Assembly: GCF_003347665.1 (NCBI RefSeq)
Contig: NZ_QDGA01000020.1
Span: 1-64,000 of the forward strand
Direction of reading: 5' to 3'
Source of the DNA: Microvirga calopogonii
Lineage (GTDB): Bacteria > Pseudomonadota > Alphaproteobacteria > Rhizobiales > Beijerinckiaceae
DNA length: 64,000 bases
The position numbers were made by a program, and so were the translations under genes. Under the pieces are notes generated by a model that was not told the DNA's origin, ran no database searches, and saw only the letters and a list, made by a program, of their open reading frames with translations. Positions 26,993 through 36,413 of the stretch are shown here, piece by piece; position 1 is the first letter of the stretch; each line of letters opens with the position of its first letter.

Positions 26993-28000
26993 TTAGATGA
27001 GCTTCGCCATGGCGACGGCGGTGTCCGCCATGCGGTTCGAGAAGCCCCATTCGTTGTCGTACCAGGACAGCACGCGCACGAAGTTGCCTTCCATCACCTT
27101 GGTCTGGTCCAGGTGGAACACGGAGGAATGCGGGTCGTGGTTGAAGTCCGAGGAAACATTCGGCTGGTTGGTGTAGCCGAGGATGCCCTTCAGCGGGCCA
27201 TCGGCCGCAGCCTTGATCGCCGCGTTGATCTCTTCCTTCGTGGTGTTCTTCTTGGCCACGAACTTGAAGTCGACCACGGAGACGTTCGGGGTCGGCACGC
27301 GGATCGAGGAGCCGTCGAGCTTGCCGTTGAGGTCCGGCAGGACGAGGCCCACCGCCTTGGCGGCGCCGGTCGAGGTCGGGATCATGTTCAGGGCCGCCGC
27401 GCGGGCGCGGTAGAGATCCTTGTGCATCTGGTCCAGCGTGGGCTGGTCGTTGGTGTACGAGTGGATCGTCGTCATGAAGCCCTTCTCGATGCCTACCGCC
27501 TCATGAAGCACCTTCGCCACGGGGGCGAGGCAGTTCGTGGTGCAGGAGGCGTTCGAGATGACCACGTGGTCCTTGGTCAGCTTGTCGTGGTTGACGCCGT
27601 AGACGACCGTGAGGTCGGCGCCGTCGGCGGGAGCCGACACGATGACGCGCTTGGCGCCGGCGGTGAGATGCGCCGAGGCCTTCTCCTTCGAGGTGAAGAT
27701 GCCGGTGCATTCCATGGCGATGTCGACGCCGAGTTCACGATGCGGCAGGGTCGCCGGATCCTTGATCGCCGTCACGCGGATCTTCTGGCCGTTGATGACG
27801 AGGAACTCGCCGTCGACCTGCACGTCGGCCGGGAAGCGGCCATGGACGGAGTCGAAGCGGAGCAGGTGAGCGTTCGTCTCGACCGGGCCGAGGTCGTTGA
27901 TGGCAACCACCTCGATGTCCTTGCGGCCGCTTTCCACGATGCCGCGAAGGATGTTGCGTCCGATGCGACCGAATCCGTTGATCGCGACCTTCACCGTCAT
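26993..28000 (-). CDS. gap: Glyceraldehyde-3-phosphate dehydrogenase, type I
   Basis: 335 residues. NAD-binding [10 protein letters not shown] opens the protein, [19 protein letters not shown] holds the catalytic cysteine near residue 155, and [13 protein letters not shown] ends it. It oxidises glyceraldehyde 3-phosphate in glycolysis or gluconeogenesis. AAGGGAGC precedes the ATG. It lies 44 bases after tkt. Confidence 0.97.
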   Translation of the reverse strand: MTVKVAINGFGRIGRNILRGIVESGRKDIEVVAINDLGPVETNAHLLRFDSVHGRFPADVQVDGEFLVINGQKIRVTAIKDPATLPHRELGVDIAMECTGIFTSKEKASAHLTAGAKRVIVSAPADGADLTVVYGVNHDKLTKDHVVISNASCTTNCLAPVAKVLHEAVGIEKGFMTTIHSYTNDQPTLDQMHKDLYRARAAALNMIPTSTGAAKAVGLVLPDLNGKLDGSSIRVPTPNVSVVDFKFVAKKNTTKEEINAAIKAAADGPLKGILGYTNQPNVSSDFNHDPHSSVFHLDQTKVMEGNFVRVLSWYDNEWGFSNRMADTAVAMAKLI

Positions 28001-28044
28001 AGTCTTAGCTCCCTTGTGTAACGAGGCCTCAGGTTTCTCGTGCC

Positions 28045-30060
28045 TCAGAGATTGTGTGTCCGGAGAACCTTTTCAGCCACGGCCTCGGCAGTGATGCCGA
28101 AGTGCTTGTAAAGGTCCTTGTAGGGCGCACTGGCGCCAAACCCATGCATGCCGACGAAAATTCCGTCGGGGCCGATGACCGAATCCCAGCCGAAGCGCAC
28201 GGCGGCCTCGACCGCGACCTTGATCGGCGCATCGCCGATGATCTCCCGGCGGACCTTCTCGGGTTGGGCCAGGAACAGGTCGAGAGACGGCACCGACACG
28301 ACGCGGACGGCGAAGCTCTGGTCTTCCAGCAGCTTCTGGGCCGCGAGCGCGATCTCCACCTCGGACCCGGAGGCGAAGATGGTGGCACGGGCTGGGCCGC
28401 TGGCCGGCGACAGCTCGTAGGCGCCGGTGGCCGAGCGGTTCTGCGCACCGCCGTCCTTGCGGACCTGCGGCAGGTTCTGGCGGGTGAGCGCGAGCGTCGT
28501 CGGGCCGTCCGTGCGCTCGAGGGCCATCTGCCAGGCTTCCGCCGTTTCGATGGCGTCCGCCGGGCGGAACACGCGCATCTTCGGCATGGAGCGCAGGGCG
28601 GCCAAGTGCTCCACCGGCTGGTGGGTCGGGCCGTCCTCGCCGAGGCCGATGGAATCGTGAGTCATGACGTAGACCGCCGGAATTCCGGCAAGCGAAGCGA
28701 TGCGCATGGCAGGCCGCGCATAATCGGTGAAGACCAGGAAGGTCGCGCCGGCCGGCACGTAGCCGCCATGGAGCGCGATGCCGTTCATGGCGGCCGCCAT
28801 GCCGTGCTCGCGGATGCCGTAATGGATATAGCGGCCGGCGTAGTTGCCCGGCGAGATGGCGGTCAGGTTCTTGGTCTTGGTGTTGTTCGACGGCGTCAGG
28901 TCCGCCGAGCCGAGCACCAGCTCCGGCACGGCCTCGGTGATCACCTCGAGGGCAATCTCGCTGGCCTTGCGGGTGGCGACGTTCTGCGGCTCGGCGACGA
29001 GCCGGTCCTTCAGCCTGGCGACGGCGTCGGCGAGGCCTGCGGGGCGCACGCCCTTCACCCGGCGCTCGAACTCGGCGCGCTTCTCAGGCGCGAGCGCCTT
29101 CAGGCGCTCTTCCCAGGCCTTGCGCTGGCGGCGGCCCTTCTTGCCGGCCTTCGCCCAGGCGTCGCGGATGTTGTCCGGGATCTCGAAGGGGGCATGGCCC
29201 CAGCCGTAAGCCGTCTTGGCGCCCGCCAGCTCCTCGGCGCCCAGGGGCTCGCCGTGGGCCTTGGAGGTGCCGGCCTTCTTGGGGGCGCCGTAGCCGATGG
29301 TGGTCTTGCACGCGATCAGGGTCGGCTTGTCCGACTTCTGGGCGCGGGAAATGGCGCGCTGCAGGGCCTTCGGGTCATGGCCGTCCACGCGCACGGCATT
29401 CCAGCCGCAGGCCTGGAAGCGCTTCACCTGATCGACCGAGTCCGAGATGGAGAGCGGGCCGTCGATGGAGATGCCGTTGTCGTCCCACAGGACGATCATC
29501 CGGTTGAGCTTCAGGTGGCCCGCAAGGGCAATGGCCTCATGGCTGATGCCTTCCATCAGGTCGCCGTCGGAGGCGAGCACATAGGTGTGGTGATCGACGA
29601 GGTCGCTGCCGTATTCGGCGTTCAGCATGCGTTCGGCGAGCGCGAAGCCGACCGCCGTGGCGATGCCCTGGCCGAGCGGGCCCGTGGTGGTCTCGACGCC
29701 CGGGGTCATGAAGTTTTCCGGGTGCCCGGGGGTCTTGGAATCGAGCTTGCGGAAGTTCTTCAGCTCCTCGATGGTCATGCCCTTCACGCCGGTCAGGTGG
29801 AGCAGGGCGTAGAGCAGCATCGAGCCGTGGCCGGCCGAGAGGATGAACCGGTCGCGGTCCGGCCAGGTCGGGTCGGCGGCATCGTATTTCATGAACTTGG
29901 TGAACAGCACCGTTGCCATGTCGGCGGCGCCCATGGGCAGGCCCGGATGGCCGGATTTGGCTTGTTCGACGGCGTCCATGGCGAGGACGCGCACGGCGTT
30001 CGCCAGATCGGAATGGGTGACGCGATCGGCGGAGACGGTATCTTGCACGGCGAGATCCAC
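28045..30060 (-). CDS. tkt: Transketolase
   Basis: About 671 residues. It transfers two-carbon units between sugar phosphates with thiamine diphosphate. The N-terminal domain has [20 protein letters not shown] and [15 protein letters not shown], and the cofactor motif [16 protein letters not shown]. The middle has [17 protein letters not shown] and [18 protein letters not shown]. The C-terminal domain has IASGSEV-type [12 protein letters not shown] 45-residue insertion between 330 and 400 ([17 protein letters not shown]) is longer than in E. coli. No ATG begins the frame near the conserved start. GTG at 30060 is chosen, and GTG at 30048 is equally possible. First gene of tkt-gap-pgk-fba. Confidence 0.93.
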   Translation of the reverse strand: MDLAVQDTVSADRVTHSDLANAVRVLAMDAVEQAKSGHPGLPMGAADMATVLFTKFMKYDAADPTWPDRDRFILSAGHGSMLLYALLHLTGVKGMTIEELKNFRKLDSKTPGHPENFMTPGVETTTGPLGQGIATAVGFALAERMLNAEYGSDLVDHHTYVLASDGDLMEGISHEAIALAGHLKLNRMIVLWDDNGISIDGPLSISDSVDQVKRFQACGWNAVRVDGHDPKALQRAISRAQKSDKPTLIACKTTIGYGAPKKAGTSKAHGEPLGAEELAGAKTAYGWGHAPFEIPDNIRDAWAKAGKKGRRQRKAWEERLKALAPEKRAEFERRVKGVRPAGLADAVARLKDRLVAEPQNVATRKASEIALEVITEAVPELVLGSADLTPSNNTKTKNLTAISPGNYAGRYIHYGIREHGMAAAMNGIALHGGYVPAGATFLVFTDYARPAMRIASLAGIPAVYVMTHDSIGLGEDGPTHQPVEHLAALRSMPKMRVFRPADAIETAEAWQMALERTDGPTTLALTRQNLPQVRKDGGAQNRSATGAYELSPASGPARATIFASGSEVEIALAAQKLLEDQSFAVRVVSVPSLDLFLAQPEKVRREIIGDAPIKVAVEAAVRFGWDSVIGPDGIFVGMHGFGASAPYKDLYKHFGITAEAVAEKVLRTHNL

Positions 30061-30202
30061 AAGGCTTGAGGCCCCGCGACGGGGCGGTCTGTCTGGAAAA
30101 GGCGTGGGCTCCTTAACACGCGGCCAAGGCGAGTCAAAGACCGGAGGGGTGTAATCCCCGCCTGGAGCGTGGGGGCAGCCCTGGGTCTCCAACCCCTTAA
30201 GA

Positions 30203-30251
30203 GAGCATCGGAGGTTCGGAAAACCGGGTCCACTTTTCCGCACGATGCGTT
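30203..30251. repeat. Single family A palindrome, reverse orientation
   Basis: GAGCATCGGAGGTTCGGAAA, ACCGGGTCCACTTTTCCGCA and CGATGCG form a hairpin of the A family. It lies in the divergent gap between tkt and the DUF4164 gene and ends just before the latter's start region. Confidence 0.75.
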
Positions 30252-30278
30252 AGTGTCGTGGGCGATTCAGGAGGCATG

Positions 30279-30572
30279 ATGGCGCCCACACTCGAGGAAG
30301 CGATGAAGCGGCTGGATATGGCCTTGGGCCTTCTGGAGGCCTCGGTGTCACGTCGCCTGGAGGCCGACAGGCGGCGCGGCGCCCTGGAAACCGAGCTCCA
30401 GCTCATGCAGGACGATCGGGCCCGCCTGGCCGTGGAACTCGACGGCGCGCTCACCCGGCTCCACCGCTTCGAGGCGGCGACCGACGATGTCGGCCGGCGC
30501 GTCCGCCAGGCCATCGGCGCCGTCCAGACCGTCCTCGCCCAGGCCGGCCAGCTCGAGCCGGAGGAGGGCTAG
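30279..30572 (+). CDS. DUF4164 family coiled-coil protein
   Basis: 97 residues, a continuous amphipathic helix (TLEEAMKRLDMALGLLEASV, then LETELQLMQDDRARLAVELD) matching DUF4164, usually found directly before zapA in Rhizobiales. Two adjacent ATGs (30276, 30279) follow AGGAGG. The second has the better spacing. The stop is 3 bases before zapA, so the pair is an operon and a cell-division role is likely by association. Confidence 0.85.
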   Translation: MAPTLEEAMKRLDMALGLLEASVSRRLEADRRRGALETELQLMQDDRARLAVELDGALTRLHRFEAATDDVGRRVRQAIGAVQTVLAQAGQLEPEEG

Positions 30573-30575
30573 GCC

Positions 30576-30953
30576 ATGCCTCAGGTGACGATAACGATTG
30601 CCGGGCAAACCTACCGCGTTGCCTGCGCGGAGGGCGAGGAGGGGCATCTGGAAGGTCTGGCGGCGTCCTATGATGCCCGGATCGAGGAGATGCGCGCCGC
30701 CTTCGGCGAAATCGGCGATCTGCGCCTCCACGTCATGGCGGCCATCGCCCAGGCGGACGAGCTGCACGAGACGAAACGGCGGGTCGCCGCGCTGGAGGCC
30801 GAGGTCGCAGCGCTCAACAGCATCAACGCCTCCCGGGACGAGCGCCTGGAGCGGATCGAGTCGCGGCTCGCCGAGGGCGTCCAGATGGCGGCCAAGCGGA
30901 TCGAGGATCTGGCGCGCAGCCTGAATGGGGCGGGGCAAGGTGCGACCGGATGA
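30576..30953 (+). CDS. zapA: Cell division protein ZapA
   Basis: 125 residues. The N-terminal beta-hairpin region PQVTITIAGQTYRVACAEGE and the helical LRLHVMAAIAQADELHETKR match ZapA, which bundles FtsZ filaments at the division site. It is somewhat longer than the E. coli protein owing to the C-terminal coiled coil. It precedes the 6S RNA and fau, the conserved order in Proteobacteria, with one unknown gene on the opposite strand between. Confidence 0.92.
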   Translation: MPQVTITIAGQTYRVACAEGEEGHLEGLAASYDARIEEMRAAFGEIGDLRLHVMAAIAQADELHETKRRVAALEAEVAALNSINASRDERLERIESRLAEGVQMAAKRIEDLARSLNGAGQGATG

Positions 30954-30961
30954 GACCTTCC

Positions 30962-31051
30962 GTCATGGCCGGCTTTGTGTCGGCCATCCCGATTGTGTGA
31001 AGCGCCGCGCCCTCCAGAAGCGAGATCACCGGCACAAGGCCGGTGATGACG
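30962..31051. repeat. Family C inverted repeat pair
   Basis: Two hairpins, GTCATGGCCGGCTTTGTGTC with GGCCATC and ATCACCGGCACAAGGCCGGT with GATGAC, lie about 40 bases apart and are mutually complementary at their ends. Near-identical copies are at 33200-33289 and, cut by the window end, at 63974-64000. Confidence 0.85.
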
Positions 31052-31145
31052 TGGTAGGGGCAAAAGCCGGCGGAACTGATCGAGTGCCGCACTTTGACTT
31101 TCCGCCCCTGCCCTGAATCCCTCTCTCAAGGAGGAGAGAAAACCT

Positions 31146-31427
31146 TCAATTCAACGAGAGACGATGCTGGCGCTGCCGGAGTTGGGTCAGAAGCTCCACG
31201 TAGGGCTCCCGCTTTTCGCGATGGGCAGTCTCGATCTTCCTCCTGATGTAATCCTTCAATTCATGGTCGGGCATGTTCTTCTCGACCTTGTCCAATTCGA
31301 CCTGATACTCGAAATCAATATTGCCAATCATGTGCAGCACTTCCCGCATCATGGAATCGATACTGGGAGAGGCGGTGCACTCCTTACGATACAGTTCTTT
31401 GTAATTGTTCCGTTTCAGATGGGCCAT
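31146..31427 (-). CDS. Hypothetical protein (93 aa) beside 6S RNA
   Basis: 93 residues (MAHLKRNNYKELYRKECTAS and on), rich in charged residues and mostly helical, without a signal peptide or membrane segment. The ATG at 31427 has GGAGGAAAC upstream, a strong site; longer in-frame readings lack one. I do not recognise the family. Its 5' end lies about 185 bases from the divergent 6S RNA gene, so their promoters share the gap. Composition is lower in GC than its neighbours by eye. Confidence 0.75.
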   Translation of the reverse strand: MAHLKRNNYKELYRKECTASPSIDSMMREVLHMIGNIDFEYQVELDKVEKNMPDHELKDYIRRKIETAHREKREPYVELLTQLRQRQHRLSLN

Positions 31428-31611
31428 GTTTCCTCCATCGAGCGATGGCGCATCCCCCACGAAAACAGATTGAGCGCATTTCGCCCATCGCGCCACTCCG
31501 TAATTTCCCTAAGGGTTTCCTCGTTGCGCGAGCCGGGCCGCAAAGATCTCCGGCCAGGCGCAATTTTCCCCTTCCCCCCGGGCCTTCTCGTCCCTACATA
31601 GGGAAGGCGGG

Positions 31612-31765
31612 GCTGCGGGGCGCGTTAGGAGTTCATATTCCCCGGGGCCTTATCGATCCTGAAGGGAGCTGTCCCTGACCCGGTCCGTGGACCGGGACAT
31701 ACGGCGCCCACCTACTTTGTAGGTTCCCGGGATCGCTTCTCCGACGGTTTCTGTGGCTCCGCACT
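31612..31765 (+). ncRNA. ssrS: 6S RNA
   Basis: The position between zapA and fau is the conserved one for 6S RNA, which binds the RNA polymerase holoenzyme as a mimic of open promoter DNA. Structure supports it. A closing stem pairs TGCGGGGC (31614-31621) with GCTCCGCA (31756-31763). A perfect apical hairpin pairs CCCGGTCC (31679-31686) with GGACCGGG (31689-31696). A small hairpin ACCTAC-TTT-GTAGGT (31710-31724) lies in the 3' side of the central bubble, as known in other 6S RNAs. Ends are estimates within a few bases. The stretch 31428-31767 holds only this RNA and the promoters. Confidence 0.88.
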
Positions 31766-31767
31766 CT

Positions 31768-32349
31768 ATGCAATCTCCTTCCCCTCCCGCCCTGAAAGAG
31801 CGCCTGCGCAGCGAGGTTCTCGCGCGCCGCGATGCCCTCGACAGGGAGTTCCGCGACGAGGCCGCCCAGCGCATCGCCGCCAGCGCCCTCGGCTTTCCCG
31901 ATTTGAAGGACGTCACTCCCGTCGGAGGCTATTGGCCGATCCGCAGCGAGGTCGATCCGCGCCCTCTCATGGAGACGCTGATCGAACGCGGGCAGGACGT
32001 CGCCCTGTCCCAGATCCTCCACCCCCATTTGAGCTGGCGCTTATGGCAACCCGGCGACGTGCTGGTCAAAGGCGGCTTCGGCGTGCGCGAGCCCGGCCCC
32101 GACGCGCCGGAGGTGTTTCCCAAGGCGCTAATCGTGCCACTCGTCGCCTTCGACCGCCGGGGAGGGCGCATCGGCTACGGCAAGGGGCATTTCGACCGGG
32201 CCATCGCGGCGCTCGAAGCGCAGCATCCGGTCTTGACCATCGGTCTAGCTTATGCGGTTCAGGAGATCGACGAGGTGCCGGTGGAACCCCATGACCGGCT
32301 CCTCGACGTTATCATCACCGAAGCCGAACTCATTCGGACGGTATCCTAG
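31768..32349 (+). CDS. fau: 5-formyltetrahydrofolate cyclo-ligase
   Basis: 193 residues (YgfA/MTHFS family), making 5,10-methenyl-THF from 5-formyl-THF with ATP. Signs are ALKERLRSEVLARRDAL with the early basic helix, VGGYWPIRSEVDPRPLM, LIVPLVAFDRRGGRIGYGKG (substrate and ATP site) and GLAYAVQE. The ATG at 31768 starts 2-5 bases after the 6S RNA end, so it is probably made by read-through from the 6S promoter, as reported for ygfA in E. coli. Confidence 0.93.
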   Translation: MQSPSPPALKERLRSEVLARRDALDREFRDEAAQRIAASALGFPDLKDVTPVGGYWPIRSEVDPRPLMETLIERGQDVALSQILHPHLSWRLWQPGDVLVKGGFGVREPGPDAPEVFPKALIVPLVAFDRRGGRIGYGKGHFDRAIAALEAQHPVLTIGLAYAVQEIDEVPVEPHDRLLDVIITEAELIRTVS

Positions 32350-32362
32350 TCAAGGATTCATC

Positions 32363-33184
32363 ATGCGTCTTCTCTTCCTCGGCGACATCGTCGGGCGGCC
32401 CGGCCGCAATGCGGTGATCGAGCGCCTGCCGGGCTTGCGCGACCGCTGGCAGCTCGATTGCGTGGTCATCAACGGGGAGAACTCCGCCGGCGGCTTCGGC
32501 ATCACGGAGACGATCTGCGACGAGATTCTGAGCGCCGGCGCCGATGCCATCACGCTGGGCAACCATTCCTGGGACCAGCGCGAGACGCTCGTGTTCATCG
32601 AGCGCCAGCCGAGGCTCATCCGCCCGGCGAATTACCCGCAAGGAACGCCGGGACGGGGCGCCAACCTGATCGACACCCGCTCAGGCCAACGCGTCCTCGT
32701 GGTGCAGGCGATGGGCCGGCTCTACATGGACGCTCTCGACGATCCTTTCGCGGCCGTCGACCGGGAGCTCGAAACCTGTCCTCTGGGCCAGGTGGCGGAT
32801 GCCGTCATCGTCGATTTCCACGCGGAGGCGACGAGCGAGAAGGAGGCCATGGGCCATTATCTCGACGGGCGGACGAGCCTCGTGGTCGGGACCCACACCC
32901 ATGTGCCGACCGCCGATCACCGGGTGCTTGCGGGCGGGACCGCCTACATGTCCGACGCAGGCATGTGCGGCGATTACGATTCCGTCCTCGGCATGCAGAA
33001 GGAGGAGGCGATCCGCCGCTTCATCCAGAAGACGCCGGGCACCCGCCTGGAGCCGGGCCTGAACGAGGGCACCCTGTCCGGCATCGCGGTCGAAACGGAC
33101 GACCGCACCGGCCTCGCCAAGCGGGTGGCGGCGGTTCGGCTCGGGCCGAACCTGGAGGAGAGCTGGCCACGGTTCTGGGATTGA
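32363..33184 (+). CDS. YmdB-type (TIGR00282) metallophosphoesterase
   Basis: 273 residues. Metal-binding motifs MRLLFLGDIVGRPGR, CVVINGENSAGGFGIT, ITLGNHSWDQRE, VDFHAEATSEKEAMGHYLDG and VVGTHTHVPTADHR cover the family fully. Bacillus YmdB hydrolyses cyclic nucleotides in vitro and affects biofilm decisions. The role in alphaproteobacteria is unclear. CAAGGA precedes the ATG, which lies 13 bases after fau in the same operon. Confidence 0.92.
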   Translation: MRLLFLGDIVGRPGRNAVIERLPGLRDRWQLDCVVINGENSAGGFGITETICDEILSAGADAITLGNHSWDQRETLVFIERQPRLIRPANYPQGTPGRGANLIDTRSGQRVLVVQAMGRLYMDALDDPFAAVDRELETCPLGQVADAVIVDFHAEATSEKEAMGHYLDGRTSLVVGTHTHVPTADHRVLAGGTAYMSDAGMCGDYDSVLGMQKEEAIRRFIQKTPGTRLEPGLNEGTLSGIAVETDDRTGLAKRVAAVRLGPNLEESWPRFWD

Positions 33185-33199
33185 GGGGCTCTCTCCGAC

Positions 33200-33289
33200 G
33201 TCATGGCCGGCCTTGTGCCGGCCATCCCGATACGGAAAAGCGCCGCGCTTCATGCAATCGGGATCACCGGCACAAGGCCGGTGATGACG
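33200..33289. repeat. Family C inverted repeat pair
   Basis: GTCATGGCCGGCCTTGTGCC with GGCCATCCCGAT, then ATCGGGATCACCGGCACAAG with GCCGGTGATGAC, form two hairpins whose halves also pair with each other. It is the best preserved copy in the window (compare 30962-31051). Confidence 0.88.
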
Positions 33290-33371
33290 TGTGGGTGTGG
33301 TCAGGGTGCCGGTAAGCGCCGCCCTTTATCTCGTGCAACATCGTCCCCATCTTGGCGCTACGGAGGACAAG

Positions 33372-34064
33372 GTGGACGCGGATACCGATACGGCAGAGCC
33401 GAAAAAGGGCCTTTATCACCAGGAAAGCGAGCTTCATCGCGCCCACGAGCACCAGAGCGCCTCCGCCGTTCTGCGCGCCGTGATCGACGAGGCCAAGGGC
33501 GAGACGATCTCCATTGGCGAAATCATCGAGGCCTTCGGCGAGCGCGCCTTCGGCTTCGTGCTGATCCTGTTCTCCCTGCCGAATTGCGTCCCGGCCCCGC
33601 CCGGCATTGCCGGCATCGTCGGCACGCCGGTCCTGATCTTCGGCATCCAGATGATGCTGGGCCACACGAGGCCCTGGCTGCCGGGCTTCATCCTGCGACG
33701 CAGCGTCTCCACGGCGAAGTTCAAGCGCCTCATCGACATCGCGGAGCCGAAGCTCCAGAAGCTCGAGAGCTACTGCAAACCCCGTTTGCTCCCCTTGTTC
33801 GGCCCCTTCGGAGACCGGGTGGTCGGGTTCTTCGCCTTCCTGGTTGCCGTGTCGGTGCTGATCCCGTTCCCCGGAACCAACTTCCCGCCTTCCATCGCGC
33901 TCGTCATCGCGTCCATCGCCATCATGGAAGAGGACGGCTATCTGCTGATCGTCGGGTATCTCATCGGCCTGGCCGGACTTGCCTATACGGCCACGGTCCT
34001 GGGCGCTTCCTACCACCTGATCCTGGCGACCATTCACAACCTGCCGTCCTGGCTCGGGTTCTAG
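33372..34064 (+). CDS. exoD: Exopolysaccharide synthesis protein ExoD family
   Basis: 230 residues of the ExoD family, named from Sinorhizobium meliloti, where mutants are altered in exopolysaccharide and alkali tolerance. A hydrophilic N-terminus (about 55 residues) is followed by TISIGEIIEAFGERAFGFVL and then four to five hydrophobic segments. NCVPAPPGIAGIVGTPVLIF and VLIPFPGTNFPPSIALVIAS are family marks. The GTG at 33372 has GGAGGAC upstream and is chosen over starts in the preceding gap. Biochemical function unknown. Confidence 0.87.
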   Translation: MDADTDTAEPKKGLYHQESELHRAHEHQSASAVLRAVIDEAKGETISIGEIIEAFGERAFGFVLILFSLPNCVPAPPGIAGIVGTPVLIFGIQMMLGHTRPWLPGFILRRSVSTAKFKRLIDIAEPKLQKLESYCKPRLLPLFGPFGDRVVGFFAFLVAVSVLIPFPGTNFPPSIALVIASIAIMEEDGYLLIVGYLIGLAGLAYTATVLGASYHLILATIHNLPSWLGF

Positions 34065-34207
34065 AACGGGCCGGTATTTTTCCGATCTTGCCGAGAGGGC
34101 TTTGCCTGATGCCCTTCGCCGCCTTATAAGCCTGCCATCGTCAACTTTTCCGGCCTGACGGGCGCTTGATCCCAAGCCGCCCTCGGCCGAACGTTTCGGA
34201 GGCCCCG

Positions 34208-34954
34208 ATGGCCGGGCATTCACAGTTCAAGAATATCATGCACCGCAAGGGCAAGGTCGATGCCGTGCGCTCCAAGGTGTTTTCCAAGCTCGCCCGTGAA
34301 ATCACCGTGGCGGCCAAGATGGGCATGCCCGACCCCAACATGAACCCGCGCCTGCGTGCCGCGATCCTGGCCGCCCGCGCCGAGAACATGCCCAAGGACA
34401 ACATCCAGCGCGCCATCAACAAGGCCTCGGGCGGCGACGCGGAGAACTACGACGAGATCCGCTATGAGGGCTATGGCCCCGGCGGCGCGGCCATCATTGT
34501 CGAGGCGATGACCGACAACCGCAACCGCACGGCCTCGGACATCCGCTCCTACTTCACCAAGAGCGGCGGCAACCTGGCCGAAACCGGCGCCGTTTCCTTC
34601 ATGTTCGACCGGGTCGGCTATATCGAGTTCGGTCCCGACGTGGCCGATGCCGATGCCATGCTGGAGGCGGCCATCGATGCCGGCGCCGACGACGTGGTCT
34701 CCTCCGAGAACGGCCACGAGATCTATTGCGACCAGGGCTCCCTCAACGAGGTGACCAAGGCCCTCGAGGACAAGTTCGGCGAGCCCAAGGCCTCCAAGCT
34801 CGTCTGGAAGCCCCAGACCCCGGTCGCGGTCGACGACGAGACCGGCGAAAAGCTCATGAAGCTCATGGAATCGCTGGAGGAGCACGACGACGTGCAGAGC
34901 GTCTACGGCAATTTCGAGCTCTCCGACGCCCTGATGCAGAAGATGGCGGGGTGA
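34208..34954 (+). CDS. YebC/PmpR family DNA-binding regulator
   Basis: 248 residues, full length. [28 protein letters not shown]-type [20 protein letters not shown] and [20 protein letters not shown] are diagnostic. Members act as transcription factors or, as shown recently for some, help ribosomes through proline-rich stretches. In many bacteria the gene precedes ruvC, as here. GGAGG lies 5 bases before the ATG. Confidence 0.95.
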   Translation: MAGHSQFKNIMHRKGKVDAVRSKVFSKLAREITVAAKMGMPDPNMNPRLRAAILAARAENMPKDNIQRAINKASGGDAENYDEIRYEGYGPGGAAIIVEAMTDNRNRTASDIRSYFTKSGGNLAETGAVSFMFDRVGYIEFGPDVADADAMLEAAIDAGADDVVSSENGHEIYCDQGSLNEVTKALEDKFGEPKASKLVWKPQTPVAVDDETGEKLMKLMESLEEHDDVQSVYGNFELSDALMQKMAG

Positions 34955-35061
34955 TATTCTTTGTGCGTCGTGCCCGGGCATGGCCCGGGCGTCCACGTCT
35001 TCTTAACCGGTGATGGCGTGGATGGCCGGATCGAATCCGGCCATGATGATGGAGAAAGAAA

Positions 35062-35565
35062 GTGACCGAACGCGTCCGAATCCTCGGCCTGGATCCCGGC
35101 CTGCGCAACACGGGCTGGGGCGTCATCACCGTCGAGGGGACGAAGCTTTCCTACGTGGCCTGCGGGGTCGTGACCTCGGACGGCGATCTCGACCTGGCGC
35201 TCCGCCTCAAGCAGCTCCACGACCGCCTCACCGAAGTGATCCGGACCTGGACGCCCGACGAAGTGTCCGTCGAGGAGACCTTCGTCAACAAGGACGCCCA
35301 GGCGACCCTCAAGCTCGGCCAGGCCCGCGCCATGTCCCTGCTGGTCCCGGCCCTGCATGGCCTGCCGGTGGCGGAATACGGTGCCAACCAGGTGAAGAAG
35401 ACCGTGGTGGGCGTGGGACACGCCGAGAAGGATCAGGTCCAGGCCATGATCAGGATCCTGCTGCCCAAGGCCGAGTTCAAGAAAGCGGATGCCGCCGACG
35501 CGCTCGCCATCGCCATCGCCCATGCCCACCACCGCAAGGCCCGCGCTTTGGCGGCGAGCTATTAG
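35062..35565 (+). CDS. ruvC: Crossover junction endodeoxyribonuclease RuvC
   Basis: 167 residues. The nuclease that cuts Holliday junctions, with acidic residues in [13 protein letters not shown] (about 8-20), [20 protein letters not shown] and [16 protein letters not shown]. The start is a GTG at 35062 with GGAG 8 bases upstream. Its product works with RuvAB, encoded just downstream beyond a repeat. Confidence 0.96.
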   Translation: MTERVRILGLDPGLRNTGWGVITVEGTKLSYVACGVVTSDGDLDLALRLKQLHDRLTEVIRTWTPDEVSVEETFVNKDAQATLKLGQARAMSLLVPALHGLPVAEYGANQVKKTVVGVGHAEKDQVQAMIRILLPKAEFKKADAADALAIAIAHAHHRKARALAASY

Positions 35566-35643
35566 GGTGTTACAAAAGAACGGCTGTCGTTCCAGGGCGG
35601 CGGAGCCGAGCCTGGGATCGGGTGCAGAATAAAGCGGGTGTTT

Positions 35644-35770
35644 CCCTCCCCCTTGTGGGGAGGGGTGGCTGCGCAAGCAGCCGGGGTGGGGGTGTCGGCG
35701 CCAGACCTTCATAGGCTATCGCTCACACCCCCACCTCCAACTCCAACTCCTCCCCACAGGGGGAGGAGAG
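35644..35770. repeat. Family D long inverted repeat
   Basis: The left arm CCCTCCCCCTTGTGGGGAGG and the right arm CTCCTCCCCACAGGGGGAGG enclose complementary inner parts (GGGGTGGGGGTGTC and ACACCCCCACCTC). It lies between ruvC and ruvA. Related copies: 37996-38105, 57748-57908, and a half copy near 63864. Confidence 0.85.
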
Positions 35771-35791
35771 CTATCGGGAGCAAAGACGAAC

Positions 35792-36409
35792 GTGATCGGC
35801 AAACTCAAAGGCGTGGTGGATTCCTACGGCGAGGATTTCGTGATCCTCGACGTGCATGGGGTCGGCTATGTGGTCCATTGCTCCTCCCGCACCCTCCAGA
35901 ACCTGCCGCCCACCGGCGAGGCCGCGACCCTGTCGATCGAGACCCATGTGCGTGAGGACATGATCCGCCTGTTCGGCTTCCGGTCGGATTCCGAGCGCGA
36001 GTGGTTCCGCCTGCTCCAGTCGGTCCAGGGCGTAGGCTCCAAGGTGGCGCTGGGCATCCTCTCGGTGCTCGATCCCGGCAGCCTCGCCACCGCCATCGCC
36101 ACCGGCGACAAGGCTTCCGTCGCCCGCGGCCTCGGCGTCGGCCCCAAGCTCGCCCAGCGCATCGTCTCCGAACTCAAGGACAAGGCTCCCGCCTTCTCAC
36201 CCGTCGATCCCGCCCTCATCCGCCTCACCGGGGCGGTGGAGGACAAGAGCGCTCCCGCCCCGGTGGCTGACGCCATCTCGGCCCTGGTCAATCTCGGCTA
36301 TCCCCAGGTCCAGGCCTCAGCCGCAGTGGCTGCTGCCATGAAGCAGGCAGGCGACGAGGCCGAGGCGAAGACGCTCATCCGGCTGGGGTTGCGGGAGTTG
36401 GCTCGGTAA
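35792..36409 (+). CDS. ruvA: Holliday junction branch migration protein RuvA
   Basis: 205 residues. [34 protein letters not shown] and the helix-hairpin-helix part [20 protein letters not shown] and [19 protein letters not shown] identify RuvA, the junction-binding tetramer that loads RuvB. The start is a GTG at 35792, close behind the D repeat. A distant GGGAG is the only ribosome site seen. Confidence 0.95.
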   Translation: MIGKLKGVVDSYGEDFVILDVHGVGYVVHCSSRTLQNLPPTGEAATLSIETHVREDMIRLFGFRSDSEREWFRLLQSVQGVGSKVALGILSVLDPGSLATAIATGDKASVARGLGVGPKLAQRIVSELKDKAPAFSPVDPALIRLTGAVEDKSAPAPVADAISALVNLGYPQVQASAAVAAAMKQAGDEAEAKTLIRLGLRELAR

Positions 36410-36413
36410 GGCC

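Noticed and set aside
28054-30069. Long plus-strand frame opposite tkt
   Set aside because: Antisense shadow of transketolase with low-complexity composition and no recognisable domain.
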